This document shows, piece by piece, positions 7,744-17,612 of a DNA stretch of 64,000 nucleotides. Position 1 is the stretch's first letter; every line of letters begins with the position of its first letter. The notes under the pieces were generated by a model, which worked only from the letters and a program-made list of their open reading frames with translations, had not been told where the DNA came from and made no database searches. The stretch comes from Rhodanobacter sp. C06 (GTDB taxonomy: Bacteria > Pseudomonadota > Gammaproteobacteria > Xanthomonadales > Rhodanobacteraceae), in NCBI RefSeq assembly GCF_002001105.1, contig NZ_MUNP01000028.1, positions 55,419 to 119,418 of the forward strand, in the 5' to 3' direction. The position numbers were made by a program, and so were the translations under genes.

Positions 7744-8832
7744 ATGATGCGCCCGGACCGACAGCGAAAAGCGATGCCGTCACGCAGCCGATTGGTGGCG
7801 CCGCTCGCCTTGCTCTGCTTCGCGCTGCTGCCGGTACCGGGGCGCGCCACGAACTTCTACCATCTCGGTTCCGCGGTGGCGTTGCCGGGCAAGGCACCGG
7901 GGTGGGATTACCTGACCTATGACGCCGCACGGTCGCACCTGTTCATCGGCCGCCGGCACGACGGCGTCACTGTCTTCGACGTGACCACGCACAAGGTGGT
8001 TGCCACGATTGCCGGCAGCAAAGGCGCGAACAAGGCGATCCTGGTGCCTCGGCTCGATCGCGGGTTCAGCGTGAACTCCGATGGCACGAGCACCGAGTTC
8101 GCGCTGTCGTCGCTGAAAACCATCCGCCATATCCACTTCGGGCAGAGCGCCGACGCCGGCAGCTACGAGCCGGTGACCGGGCAACTGCTCTTCACCATGG
8201 GCGACAGCCACAAGGTGGCGTTCGTCGATGCCAGCAGCGGCAAGCTCGTCGCCACGTTGCCGCTGGACAGCGGCAACATCGAGGCATCGGCGCCGGACGG
8301 ACATGGCAATATCTTCGTCGCCGAGCGCGACCGCGACAAGGTGGTGCGCATCGATGCCCGCACGCATGCCGTGACCGCCAGTTGGTCGACCGCGCCGTGC
8401 CACCAGCCTGTCGGGCTGGACTATGACGCCGGCGATCAACGCATCTTCGTCGGCTGCCGCAGCGACCGGCCAGTGCTGGCGGTGCTCAACGCGGCAAGCG
8501 GAGCCATGGTAGCCACGCTCCCGATCGGTCGCGGCAACGACGGCGTCATCTACGACCAGGCGACCCATCGCATCTACACGGCCAATGGGATTGACGCCAA
8601 TCTGGTGGTGATCAAGCAGACAGGGGCCAACGGTTATGCGCTCGACCAGGCCATCACCACGCGGCCGATGGCGCGGACGCTGGCATTGGATACGGCACGG
8701 GATCGCGTCTATCTGGTCGCGGCCGAAGGAGGCGTCGATCCGGCCATGAAAGTGAATACCGCGGTGGCACCGTTCTACCCGAACTTCTATTTCGACCAGA
8801 CGTTCACCGTGTTGACCTACCAAAAGAACTGA
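7744..8832 (+). CDS. Secreted YncE-family beta-propeller protein
   Basis: 362 residues; a signal peptide runs to about residue 35 (LALLCFALLPVPGRA). The mature part is a propeller alone, without the N-terminal module of its neighbours. Repeats with regular strand-turn patterns include ARSHLFIGRRHDGVTVFD, GNIFVAERDRDKVVRID, QRIFVGCRSDRPVLAVLN and HRIYTANGIDANLVVI. It starts 6 nt after the stop of the module-propeller gene and AGGAG overlaps that junction, so it is very likely co-transcribed and coupled. ATG 7744 and ATG 7747 are both possible; 7747 has the better spacing. Two Cys (near HQPVG and VGCRS) may form a disulfide. The precise role is unknown. Confidence 0.8.
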   Translation: MMRPDRQRKAMPSRSRLVAPLALLCFALLPVPGRATNFYHLGSAVALPGKAPGWDYLTYDAARSHLFIGRRHDGVTVFDVTTHKVVATIAGSKGANKAILVPRLDRGFSVNSDGTSTEFALSSLKTIRHIHFGQSADAGSYEPVTGQLLFTMGDSHKVAFVDASSGKLVATLPLDSGNIEASAPDGHGNIFVAERDRDKVVRIDARTHAVTASWSTAPCHQPVGLDYDAGDQRIFVGCRSDRPVLAVLNAASGAMVATLPIGRGNDGVIYDQATHRIYTANGIDANLVVIKQTGANGYALDQAITTRPMARTLALDTARDRVYLVAAEGGVDPAMKVNTAVAPFYPNFYFDQTFTVLTYQKN

Positions 8833-9182
8833 ATTTCCGGATTTCAGCGCATCGGCAAACCTTGTCGGATGGATGTGGATGGACCAGTTCCGTGGCGATT
8901 GCCGATGGGCCGCATGCGCAAGACCCGCATATGGATTTTCTTTCGTGTGATTTTCGGTACCAGTAGAACTGCACCACCTGTTTCCGCCACGTCATCAAGC
9001 GCTCCGGGGAGGAGCGCCAATGCCGGGCAAGGCGTACTGAATACAAATCCGCATCGGGATGGTGTTTTCACGGCGATCGACCCACGCAAGCGTGAGCCAC
9101 CAGACCGGATGCCTCCAATCAATCGTTGAATCCACGCTGTCAGCCAAAGGGAATTTGCGCGCAGCTTCCCGGGGAGGGAATC
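8833..9182 (+). other. Intergenic leader before TonB receptor; one hairpin
   Basis: A 350-bp gap on the coding side of the next receptor. It holds a short hairpin at about 8999-9017 (GCGCTCC/GGAGCGC) without a T-run and an AT-rich stretch around 8930-8960 that could be a promoter. The YTTAAG-N5-CTACAG box seen twice upstream was not found here. No credible small gene was seen. Confidence 0.4.
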
Positions 9183-12100
9183 ATGTCTCAGCAACAGTTG
9201 CCCAAGCTGTCCTGCATCGCTGTCGCGTTGGCCGCCTGCCTGGCCGCGCCGTCGGCTTTTTCGAAACCGGCGGATGACGGCGGTCATGCCCCATCCGCAC
9301 AAAACACCCCAGGGCAAGACCAGCAGACTCCGAACTCGAAAACCGGCGCTCCGACTGCGAACCCGCCATCGGCCGACAAGGCCGCGCAACTGCAGCGCGT
9401 CGTCGTCACCGGAACGCTGTTGCCGGTCAACCCCAACGACGTGGCCGTTCCCGTCACCACCCTCGATGCGGACTCGCTCCGCCAAACCGGCGTCTCGAGC
9501 AACATGCTCGATGCGCTGAGCAAGGCGATCCCCGCTTTTGCCGGCCGCAGCAATGCGGGTCCGAGCAACGCGCAGAACCACAATCAATTCACGGCGGGTG
9601 GCTCGCAGATCGAGCTGCGCAACCTGCCGACCCTGGTCCTGGTGGACGGCCAGCGCATGGCGCTGGATGGCGTCGCCGGCCTGAGCGGCAGCAAGAACTT
9701 CGTCGACGTCAGCCAGATTCCGGCTGCCGCGCTCGAACGGGTCGACGTGCTTACGGACGGCGCCTCGTCGCTCTACGGCGCCGATGCCGTCGGCGGCGTG
9801 GTCAATTTCATCCTCAAGCACGACTACCACGGCGTCACGGCCGGCGCGCATTACGGCGTGGCGGACGGTGGCTACCGCGACCGTTCGGCATTCGTCACGG
9901 TGGGCGGGGATCTCGGCCCGGTGAACATCACGGCGACCGCAAGCTACTCCAAGACCAGCCCGCTGTTCCAAAGCGACCGCTCGTTCACGAGTCCGACCTA
10001 CGGTGTGGTTCCGGGCACGGGTCTGCCCGGCGTCGTCGGCGGGGGCAACTACGTGCTGGCGCCGGGGCTGCTCTCGCCGAACGTTCCAACCGGGTCCGCC
10101 GCCACCGCTGGCAGCTACGCGAGTCTTTCGCCAGGCACCTACAACGCCACCAGCGCGGCAAAACTGTCCAACGGCTTCGACTACTCGAAGTACGCCATGC
10201 TGCTGCAGCAGGAGGAGCACAAGAACTTCGTCGCGACGATCAACTCGCAGCCATTCCTCGGCGGCCGGGTGACGGCCTTCGGCGACGTCATGCTTTCGCA
10301 GAACAAGGTGCATTCCACGGCGTGGCAGGCGGCGGGCCAGCCTTTTGCGTTCTCCTCGCTCACCGTGCCGGCCGGGGCGCCCTACAACCCGCTCACCACC
10401 ACCGCGACGGGCGTGACGTTTGCCGACATGTCCCGGCCCAAGGCGGTGTTCGATACCACCGATGCATACCGCTTCTCCGCCGGACTCAAGGGCAAGCTGT
10501 CCGCCACGTGGACCTGGCAGACCAGCGTCGATTACAGCGACAGCAAGGTGGAAGAGCACGACACCAACCTGCTTTTCAAGCCCAACCTGAAAGCCGCCGT
10601 CGCTGGTGGCTACGATGCCAACGGCAACCCGGTGGCTGGCGGCGCCTACAGCAAGGTCTACGGCGGCTATTCGATCAACAACGGGCTGGTGCTGCAGCCG
10701 GCGCTCAACCCCTTCGCCGTGACCGGCAACCCGGCGGCCGCCCTGGCCAACATTTTCGGCACCGAGGTGCTGAATGGCGACAGCAAGCTCTATTCCTGGG
10801 ATGCGCATGTCGCTGGCGACCTGTTCCAACTGCCCGCGGGCCCGGTGAGCGTCGCGGTCGGCGTGGGCTGGCGGCATGAAGGCGTTTCCGGCCACGCCGA
10901 CCCGAATGGCCGCGTCACCGATCCGGTCACCGGTTCCACCGCCGGCAACGCCCAGAACTGGGTCGGCGGCCTGTACACGGACCCGTTCAGTCACGGTCGC
11001 GACGTGAGTGCGGCCTACACCGAAGTGCTGATTCCGATCACCTCGGACAAGATGCACATCCCGGGCCTGCACCGGCTCGACCTCACGGCCGCGGGTCGCT
11101 TCGAGCACTACAGCGACGCCGGCAACGGCACGTCGCCGAAGTTCGGCTTCCGCTGGGAGCCCTTCGACAACCAGCTCGTGGTCCATGCGACCTACACGAA
11201 GTCGTTCGCCGCCCCGCCGCTGTATCAGGCGTACGGGCCGTTCGACACCCGTCCGGTGACCGACAACCTGATCGGCATCGTGTTCGGCAAGCCTTACGCG
11301 GTCGGCAACACCTTCAACGGCGAGGACGGCGTCAATCCGTCGCTCAAGCCGTCCAAGGCGCAGTCGCGCTCGATAGGTTTCGAATTCCACCCGAACTTCA
11401 TCAACGGTCTGACGGTGACCGCGGACTACTCCTCGATCACCGTGCGCGGTTTCCCGGGTGGCGCGGACTTCACCCGCATCCTGCAGTCCGTCAACGATTC
11501 CGGTTCGGCCTCGCCCTACTTCGACAGCGTGAGCACGGGCAACTTCACCAACCTCGGCGGCAGCAGTCCTTTCGGCACCCCCGGGTCCCTGAAGGCGTTC
11601 TTGACCAACCCGATCACCGGCCAGCCGGATCCGAGCAAATACTCCCAGCTCTACGTCATCGACAAGTTCCGCAACCAGAGCGTGCTGATCGAACATTCCT
11701 GGCTGTTGGGGCTGGACTACATCCTGCCCTGGAACAAGTACGGGTCCTGGGAACTGTCAAGCAAGGGCACGATATTCAATTCGTTCAAGTTCCAGCGCCG
11801 TCCGGGCGATGCGTTCCAGCAATACGCCGGCGCGGCCAGCAACATCGGCGTGTTCGCCGGCACGCTGCCGAAGTATCGCTTCTACTCGACACTCGACTGG
11901 TCGCTCCAGAACCTGGATATCACCTTGGCCAACACCTACATCTCCTCGGTTCAGGACGAGGGTGCCGCCGGCACGCTCCCGGGCATCCGGGTGCCGAGCT
12001 ACAGCGTGTGGGATCTGCACGGTTCCTACACCTGGACGCTTGGGCCGGGCGGTGGCGATGACGGCAACAAGCTCACGCTCTCCCTCGGCGTGAACAACAT

Positions 12101-12221
12101 CGGCAACAAGATGCCGCCGAACTTCCCGCGCGCCTTCACGAACCAGTTCATCAACAGCGATATCAGCACGTATTCGCCGATCGGACGGCTGGTATATGGC
12201 GACGTGAAGGTGTCGTTCTGA
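9183..12221 (+). CDS. TonB-dependent outer-membrane receptor
   Basis: 1012 residues. Signal peptide about 1-27 (LSCIAVALAACLAAPSAFS), then a low-complexity Ser/Pro/Asn linker and the plug: QRVVVTGTLLPVNPND, SNMLDALSKAIPAF, IELRNLPTLVLVDGQRM, VDVLTDGASSLYGADAVGG and VVNFIL are canonical plug motifs. The remaining ~750 residues are an antiparallel barrel with a DYS/GFRWEP/ATYTKSF strand pattern and a terminal aromatic (VKVSF), as expected for BAM recognition. Start 9183 has GGAGG 5 nt upstream. It follows the propeller genes on the same strand and precedes an MFS transporter, so outer-membrane capture with inner-membrane import of one solute is a reasonable inference. The substrate cannot be read from the sequence. 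Confidence 0.92.
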   Translation: MSQQQLPKLSCIAVALAACLAAPSAFSKPADDGGHAPSAQNTPGQDQQTPNSKTGAPTANPPSADKAAQLQRVVVTGTLLPVNPNDVAVPVTTLDADSLRQTGVSSNMLDALSKAIPAFAGRSNAGPSNAQNHNQFTAGGSQIELRNLPTLVLVDGQRMALDGVAGLSGSKNFVDVSQIPAAALERVDVLTDGASSLYGADAVGGVVNFILKHDYHGVTAGAHYGVADGGYRDRSAFVTVGGDLGPVNITATASYSKTSPLFQSDRSFTSPTYGVVPGTGLPGVVGGGNYVLAPGLLSPNVPTGSAATAGSYASLSPGTYNATSAAKLSNGFDYSKYAMLLQQEEHKNFVATINSQPFLGGRVTAFGDVMLSQNKVHSTAWQAAGQPFAFSSLTVPAGAPYNPLTTTATGVTFADMSRPKAVFDTTDAYRFSAGLKGKLSATWTWQTSVDYSDSKVEEHDTNLLFKPNLKAAVAGGYDANGNPVAGGAYSKVYGGYSINNGLVLQPALNPFAVTGNPAAALANIFGTEVLNGDSKLYSWDAHVAGDLFQLPAGPVSVAVGVGWRHEGVSGHADPNGRVTDPVTGSTAGNAQNWVGGLYTDPFSHGRDVSAAYTEVLIPITSDKMHIPGLHRLDLTAAGRFEHYSDAGNGTSPKFGFRWEPFDNQLVVHATYTKSFAAPPLYQAYGPFDTRPVTDNLIGIVFGKPYAVGNTFNGEDGVNPSLKPSKAQSRSIGFEFHPNFINGLTVTADYSSITVRGFPGGADFTRILQSVNDSGSASPYFDSVSTGNFTNLGGSSPFGTPGSLKAFLTNPITGQPDPSKYSQLYVIDKFRNQSVLIEHSWLLGLDYILPWNKYGSWELSSKGTIFNSFKFQRRPGDAFQQYAGAASNIGVFAGTLPKYRFYSTLDWSLQNLDITLANTYISSVQDEGAAGTLPGIRVPSYSVWDLHGSYTWTLGPGGGDDGNKLTLSLGVNNIGNKMPPNFPRAFTNQFINSDISTYSPIGRLVYGDVKVSF

Positions 12222-12426
12222 TGTCGGCATGGTTACCTGGCGGCGGGCGTCGAGTTTTCTGGCGGCGTTCCGGCCGGCGGAAACGCGCCCGGGACCGCCC
12301 CGGCGATCAGCTACGTCACTCGGGACTGGATCAAGTCTTGACGCAATGATCGATGTCTCGCAGCGCAATGGACTCGCTCCGACCGGGGCAAGCCTTCCTT
12401 CCAATCCGATCCGGAGATAGATCCAA

Positions 12427-13827
12427 GTGTCAGAGATCGAATCCACCAGAATTGCCGCCAGGCTCGACCGGTTGCCGCCATCCCGCACGGTCTGGACCAT
12501 CGTCATCCTGATCTCGCTGGGCGGTGTCTTCGAGTTCTACGACCTGTTCTTCACCGGCTATGTGGCGCCGGGAATGATCAAGTCGGGCCTGTTCACGGCG
12601 CAGTCGCTGGGGTTCTTTGCCGGGCTCGGCAGCATCAAGATCGCGGGATTCGGCACGTTCGTCTTCAGCACCTTCGCCGGCCTGTGGTTTGGCGTGGTGC
12701 TGCTGGGGCATCTCCCGGATCGCTTCGGTCGGCGGCCGGTATTCACGTGGTCGCTGGTCTGGTACGTCGCTTGCACCGCCATCATGGCGTTCCAGCAGAC
12801 CGGCGAGATGCTGAACGTCTGGCGCTTCATCGCCGGCGTGGGCTTCGCGGTGCAGCTGGTCACCATCGACACCTACATCTCCGAACTGATCCCGGGTGCG
12901 GAGCGTGGCCGCGCGTTTTCCGTCAATCAGTTCATCACGTTCGCCGTGGTGCCATTGGTGGCGTTGCTGGCCTGGTTGCTGGTGCCGCTCAGCCCACTCG
13001 GCATCGACGGCTGGCGCTGGGTGGTGCTGATCGGCTCGCTCGGCGCAGTGCTGGTGTGGCTGCTGGTGCAGGGGATTCCGGAGAGTCCGCGCTGGCTGGC
13101 CCTGCAAGGCCGTACCGACGAGGCGGAAGCCATCATGGCGGCGATCGAACAGCGGGTAGTCAGGGAGACCGGCAAGCCTCTGTCGCCCCCCGCGCTGGCG
13201 CACGTCGAGGAGACTGGCCGGGGTCGCTTCGCGGAAATCTTTTCGTCGCAGTACCGCACGCGCACGCTGATGCTGTCGGTGTTCAACATGGCCCAAGTCA
13301 TCGGCTTCTACGGCTTTGCGGCGTGGGTGCCGACCCTGCTGATCGCGCGTGGCATCACCATCACGCACAGCCTCGAATACTCCTTCGTCATCGCCATCGC
13401 CAACCCGTTTGGGCCGCTGCTCGGCGTGCTCTTCGCCGACCGGATCGAGCGCAAGCTGCAGATCATTCTTGGCCTGGTGGTGATGGGTGTGAGCATGCTC
13501 GCCTTCGCCACGGTGAGCAGCCCGGTCCTGTTGATCGTGCTGGGTGTGGTGTTCACGCTGGCCGCCAACGTGATGTCCTACGCTTACCACAACTACCAGG
13601 CGGAACTTTATCCGACCCGGATACGGGCCAGGGCGGTGGGCTTCGTCTATTCGTGGAGCCGCATTGCGGCGGCCTTCGCCGGTTTGGCCATTGGTTATCT
13701 GCTGAACGCGGGAGGCACACTGGCGGTGGCGGTATTCATTGCCATTGCCATGGTCGTGGGCATCGCCGTCATCGGCGTGTTCGGGCCAGCGACGAAAGGG
13801 ATTTCCCTCGAAAGCATCAATCACTGA
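12427..13827 (+). CDS. MFS transporter, metabolite:H+ symporter type
   Basis: Inner-membrane protein of 466 residues with about 12 hydrophobic segments. Family marks include FEFYDLFFTGYVAPGM in TM1, GHLPDRFGRRPVF (loop 2-3 signature G-x-x-x-D-R-x-G-R-R), the TM5-6 region IPESPRWLALQGRTDEA shared with sugar-porter/NiaP-like carriers, ADRIERK in loop 8-9 and ELYPTRIRARAVGF before the last helices. The GTG start at 12427 is taken because the frame begins there, with GGAGA 9 nt upstream. It lies 205 bp after the receptor on the same strand. Candidate substrates are organic acids, sugars or aromatic compounds; the sequence alone does not decide. Confidence 0.88.
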   Translation: MSEIESTRIAARLDRLPPSRTVWTIVILISLGGVFEFYDLFFTGYVAPGMIKSGLFTAQSLGFFAGLGSIKIAGFGTFVFSTFAGLWFGVVLLGHLPDRFGRRPVFTWSLVWYVACTAIMAFQQTGEMLNVWRFIAGVGFAVQLVTIDTYISELIPGAERGRAFSVNQFITFAVVPLVALLAWLLVPLSPLGIDGWRWVVLIGSLGAVLVWLLVQGIPESPRWLALQGRTDEAEAIMAAIEQRVVRETGKPLSPPALAHVEETGRGRFAEIFSSQYRTRTLMLSVFNMAQVIGFYGFAAWVPTLLIARGITITHSLEYSFVIAIANPFGPLLGVLFADRIERKLQIILGLVVMGVSMLAFATVSSPVLLIVLGVVFTLAANVMSYAYHNYQAELYPTRIRARAVGFVYSWSRIAAAFAGLAIGYLLNAGGTLAVAVFIAIAMVVGIAVIGVFGPATKGISLESINH

Positions 13828-13846
13828 GCCAGCGAATCCACTATGG

Positions 13847-14129
13847 GATGTTCTGATTAACCCCGGTGCAGGCGTCACCGATCCGCCGGCCCGCAACTTG
13901 CCAAGCCGCCGCCCCGATGCACCGCCGACCTCCCACCGTCGGGGCGCGGCAATGTGCGGGAAGCCAAGCCGGTCCGAGTGCCCGGTTCACGTGCCCGGAT
14001 GGTGTCAGGAGCCGCGTTCGCCGCCGTGCGTATTACCCAGACAGTCCCCCGGTCCGGGTTGCGTCACGCACCGCCGCACGCGTATCTGCCTCGCATCGTG
14101 CCGCCTGTGCCGGGGTTAATCAGAGCATC
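13847..14129. mobile_element. 283-bp MITE-like element with 28-bp terminal inverted repeats
   Basis: The ends are GATGTTCTGATTAACCCC... (13847-13874) and, on the opposite strand, GATGCTCTGATTAACCCC... (14102-14129), matching at 25 of 28 positions. The interior is GC-rich and has no transposase or other gene. Length and structure fit a non-autonomous miniature inverted-repeat element mobilised in trans. A target-site duplication is not obvious, so the exact outer ends are uncertain by a few bases. I could not assign an IS family. Confidence 0.6.
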
Positions 14130-14187
14130 TCTCGAAGCTTGCCGGCGTTTCGTGCCGGTGCGTGTCGAAAGGTATGGAAATGGGTGA

Positions 14188-14421
14188 CGGCACCGAATCG
14201 CACCGAAAGAAAAAGGGCTTGCAGGGCTGCCTGCGTGGTTCGCCCCCAAGGCGCTGCGGCACACGGTCGCCTCGGAACTGCGGCGCCGCGGCGTGCCCGG
14301 CTGGGAAGTTTCAGGGCTGATCGGCCACAAGAGGGGCGAGGCGGCAGCCACAACGGGCGGCTATGCCAAGTACGACCGGCCTACTTCGGAAAAGCCCGCA
14401 AGGCGCTCGATGCGTAGCTGA
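14188..14421 (+). pseudogene. Decayed tyrosine recombinase (integrase) C-terminus
   Basis: A frame opening after an in-frame TGA at 14185 reads GLPAWFAPKALRHTVASEL, then RRRGVPGWEVSGLIGHKRG and TTGGYAKYD. This is the C-terminal catalytic block of phage/island tyrosine integrases: the RHT motif (R..H) and the GHK box are visible, whereas the distal Tyr lies at a damaged site. One base is missing near 14380; restoring it gives DPAYFGKARKALDA, and then TAG stands where TGG is expected before LTDLAKDVPWLRG. That frame runs on into the tRNA-Val gene. The N-terminal two thirds are gone. It is a scar of an island once integrated at tRNA-Val. Confidence 0.75.
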
Positions 14422-14483
14422 CCGATCTGGCGAAAGACGTGCCGTGGCTTCGCGGGGTCAGTGCGTGGTCAGCCCGCACCGGA

Positions 14484-14519
14484 AACAGAAACGGCGCAAA
14501 GCCCGAAAGCCGCGCCGTT
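14484..14519 (-). terminator. Possible terminator after tRNA-Val
   Basis: Arms AACGGCGC (14490-14497) and GCGCCGTT (14512-14519) can pair around a 14-nt loop. On the minus strand the stem is followed by a weak T-rich tail (TTTCTGTTT). It lies 14 nt beyond the tRNA 3' end but overlaps the integrase remnant, so its role is uncertain. Confidence 0.4.
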
Positions 14520-14532
14520 GCTGGTTTGAAGG

Positions 14533-14607
14533 TGGTGGGCGGTACAAGGATCGAACTTGTGACCCCTACCATGTCAAGGTAGTGCTCTACCGCTGAGCTA
14601 ACCGCCC
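14533..14607 (-). tRNA. tRNA-Val (anticodon GAC)
   Basis: A 75-nt cloverleaf with encoded CCA. Acceptor GGGCGGT pairs with ACCGCCC, the D arm is GCTCAGCGGTAGAGC, the anticodon stem CTACC/GGTAG frames loop TTGACAT with anticodon GAC, and the T arm ends in TTCGATC. The integrase remnant lies against its 3' end, marking it as a former integration site. Confidence 0.97.
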
Positions 14608-14639
14608 GATTCGCGTGGCAGAGGCCGCACGAGCCGCGC

Positions 14640-14668
14640 AGTATAGGCGACTCCCGGGCCAGCCACAA
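14640..14668 (-). promoter_or_regulatory. Promoter of tRNA-Val
   Basis: On the minus strand TTGTGG (14663-14668) and TATACT (14640-14645) are separated by exactly 17 bp, and the -10 hexamer lies 32 bp before the tRNA 5' end. That spacing is as expected for a short-leader stable RNA promoter. Confidence 0.65.
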
Positions 14669-14683
14669 GCCGCCCAGCCCCGC

Positions 14684-16702
<2,019 letters not shown>

Positions 16703-16710
16703 GGCGGACG

Positions 16711-16767
16711 ATATGCGGGCGGATGCCCGCATATTAAATCGCCGCTGCTGACAGCTCTTGTCAGCAG
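16711..16767 (-). promoter_or_regulatory. Two palindromes upstream of uvrB
   Basis: ATATGCGGGC-GGAT-GCCCGCATAT (16711-16734) ends 9 bp before the uvrB start, and CTGCTGACA-GCTCT-TGTCAGCAG (16745-16767) lies just beyond. Both arms are perfect (10 and 9 bp). A -10-like TTTAAT sits between them on the minus strand. They may be an operator and an mRNA hairpin; uvrB is SOS-regulated in many bacteria, but neither matches the known Escherichia or Xanthomonas LexA boxes. Confidence 0.5.
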
Positions 16768-16854
16768 ACGCCGACGCCGGCGCCAGCCGCCGGACGGCTG
16801 GCCCCACGGACGCGGCTTCCTAGCATGGCCCTTCCGCCCGTGCAGGAGCGCGTC

Positions 16855-17412
16855 ATGGCGATGCGACAGGCTTGCAGCCACCGTGAGAGGCAACGCGGCG
16901 TCACCCTCATCGAGCAGATCATGGTGGTGGCGATCCTCGGCGTATTGGCGGCGATCGCCGTGCCGTCGCTGGCGCCATTGCTCCAGCGCAACCAGGTGCA
17001 GGTCGCGCAAATCGAGTTCATCGCCGCCCTGCAGCATACGCGCGGCAGCGCGGCGCTCAGCGGCAAGCCCACCCTGTTCTGCCCCAGCCGCGACGGCGTG
17101 CAGTGCAGCGGCGAGACACGCTGGGAATCCGGCTGGTTGATCGGCCACGACCCGGCGCGCAAGGGCCAGCCCGACGCGGCACCGCTGCGTAGCCAGGCTG
17201 CCTACGCCGGCATCACCATCCTCGGCGACAGCGGCCGTCGGCTCGTGCGCTTCCAGAGCGACGGCAGCGCCAGCGGCATGACCAACACCTGGCGCTTCTG
17301 CCGCCACGACCGGCCGGACGAGGCATTGGTAGTGGTGATCGCCAACTCCGGCCGCGTCCGCGGTGCGAAGGCCAGCGCAGAACAGGCCGCCAGTTGCGCC
17401 GCAGCGCAGTAA
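16855..17412 (+). CDS. Type IV pilin-like protein, GspH/FimT pseudopilin family
   Basis: 185 residues with a class III prepilin signal: a short basic leader ends in Gly15 and is followed by VTLIEQIMVVAILGVLAAIAVP, with the required Glu at mature position 5. Cleavage and methylation by the prepilin peptidase are expected. The globular part has four Cys (FCPS, VQCSG, WRFCRH, SCAAA), consistent with the disulfide-bearing FimT/GspH fold; FimT-like proteins help assemble type IV pili or bind DNA during uptake. Start 16855 has AGGAG 6 nt upstream; an earlier ATG at 16825 is less likely. It stands alone, with no other pilus gene in the window. Confidence 0.85.
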   Translation: MAMRQACSHRERQRGVTLIEQIMVVAILGVLAAIAVPSLAPLLQRNQVQVAQIEFIAALQHTRGSAALSGKPTLFCPSRDGVQCSGETRWESGWLIGHDPARKGQPDAAPLRSQAAYAGITILGDSGRRLVRFQSDGSASGMTNTWRFCRHDRPDEALVVVIANSGRVRGAKASAEQAASCAAAQ

Positions 17413-17431
17413 TCGCGAAAGCATGAACGCA

Positions 17432-17459
17432 AAAAGGCCGGCATCGCTGCCGGCCTTTT
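17432..17459 (+). terminator. Rho-independent terminator, probably bidirectional
   Basis: Arms AAAAGGCCGGCA and TGCCGGCCTTTT form a 12-bp stem with loop TCGC, with A and T runs on both sides. It ends the pseudopilin transcript and, on the other strand, lies just past the tRNA-Asn 3' end. Confidence 0.85.
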
Positions 17460-17467
17460 CATTTGTC

Positions 17468-17544
17468 TGGCGCCCGAAGCTGGACTCGAACCAGCGACCC
17501 CCTGATTAACAGTCAAGTGCTCTAACCAGCTGAGCTATTCGGGC
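17468..17544 (-). tRNA. tRNA-Asn (anticodon GTT)
   Basis: 77 nt including CCA. Acceptor GCCCGAA pairs with TTCGGGC, the D arm contains GCTCAGCTGGTTAGAGC, the anticodon stem CTTGA/TCAGG frames loop CTGTTAA with anticodon GTT, and the T arm carries GTTCGAGTC. Confidence 0.97.
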
Positions 17545-17555
17545 GGGAGCTGCGT

Positions 17556-17584
17556 AGTTTGTCGATCGGGCGGCGGACTGTCAA
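17556..17584 (-). promoter_or_regulatory. Promoter of tRNA-Asn
   Basis: A consensus -35 TTGACA (minus strand, 17579-17584) is followed after 17 bp by CAAACT (17556-17561), placing transcription start a few bases before the tRNA. The -35 is perfect, the -10 poor, and the position fits a tRNA promoter. Confidence 0.55.
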
Positions 17585-17612
17585 GCCGCCGGGACGTCCC
17601 GTATACGCCCTA

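Noticed and set aside
8844..11696. 950-codon minus-strand frame opposite the receptor at 9183
   Set aside because: It mirrors the receptor codons in GC-rich DNA, has Val/Arg/Ala/His-rich composition and no domain. The plus-strand receptor explains the region.
12222..12341. 39 codons open in the receptor frame after its stop, reading ...APAISYVTRDWIKS
   Set aside because: Looks protein-like and might be the tail of a lost gene, but 39 codons without stop are not rare at this GC content and I recognise no family.
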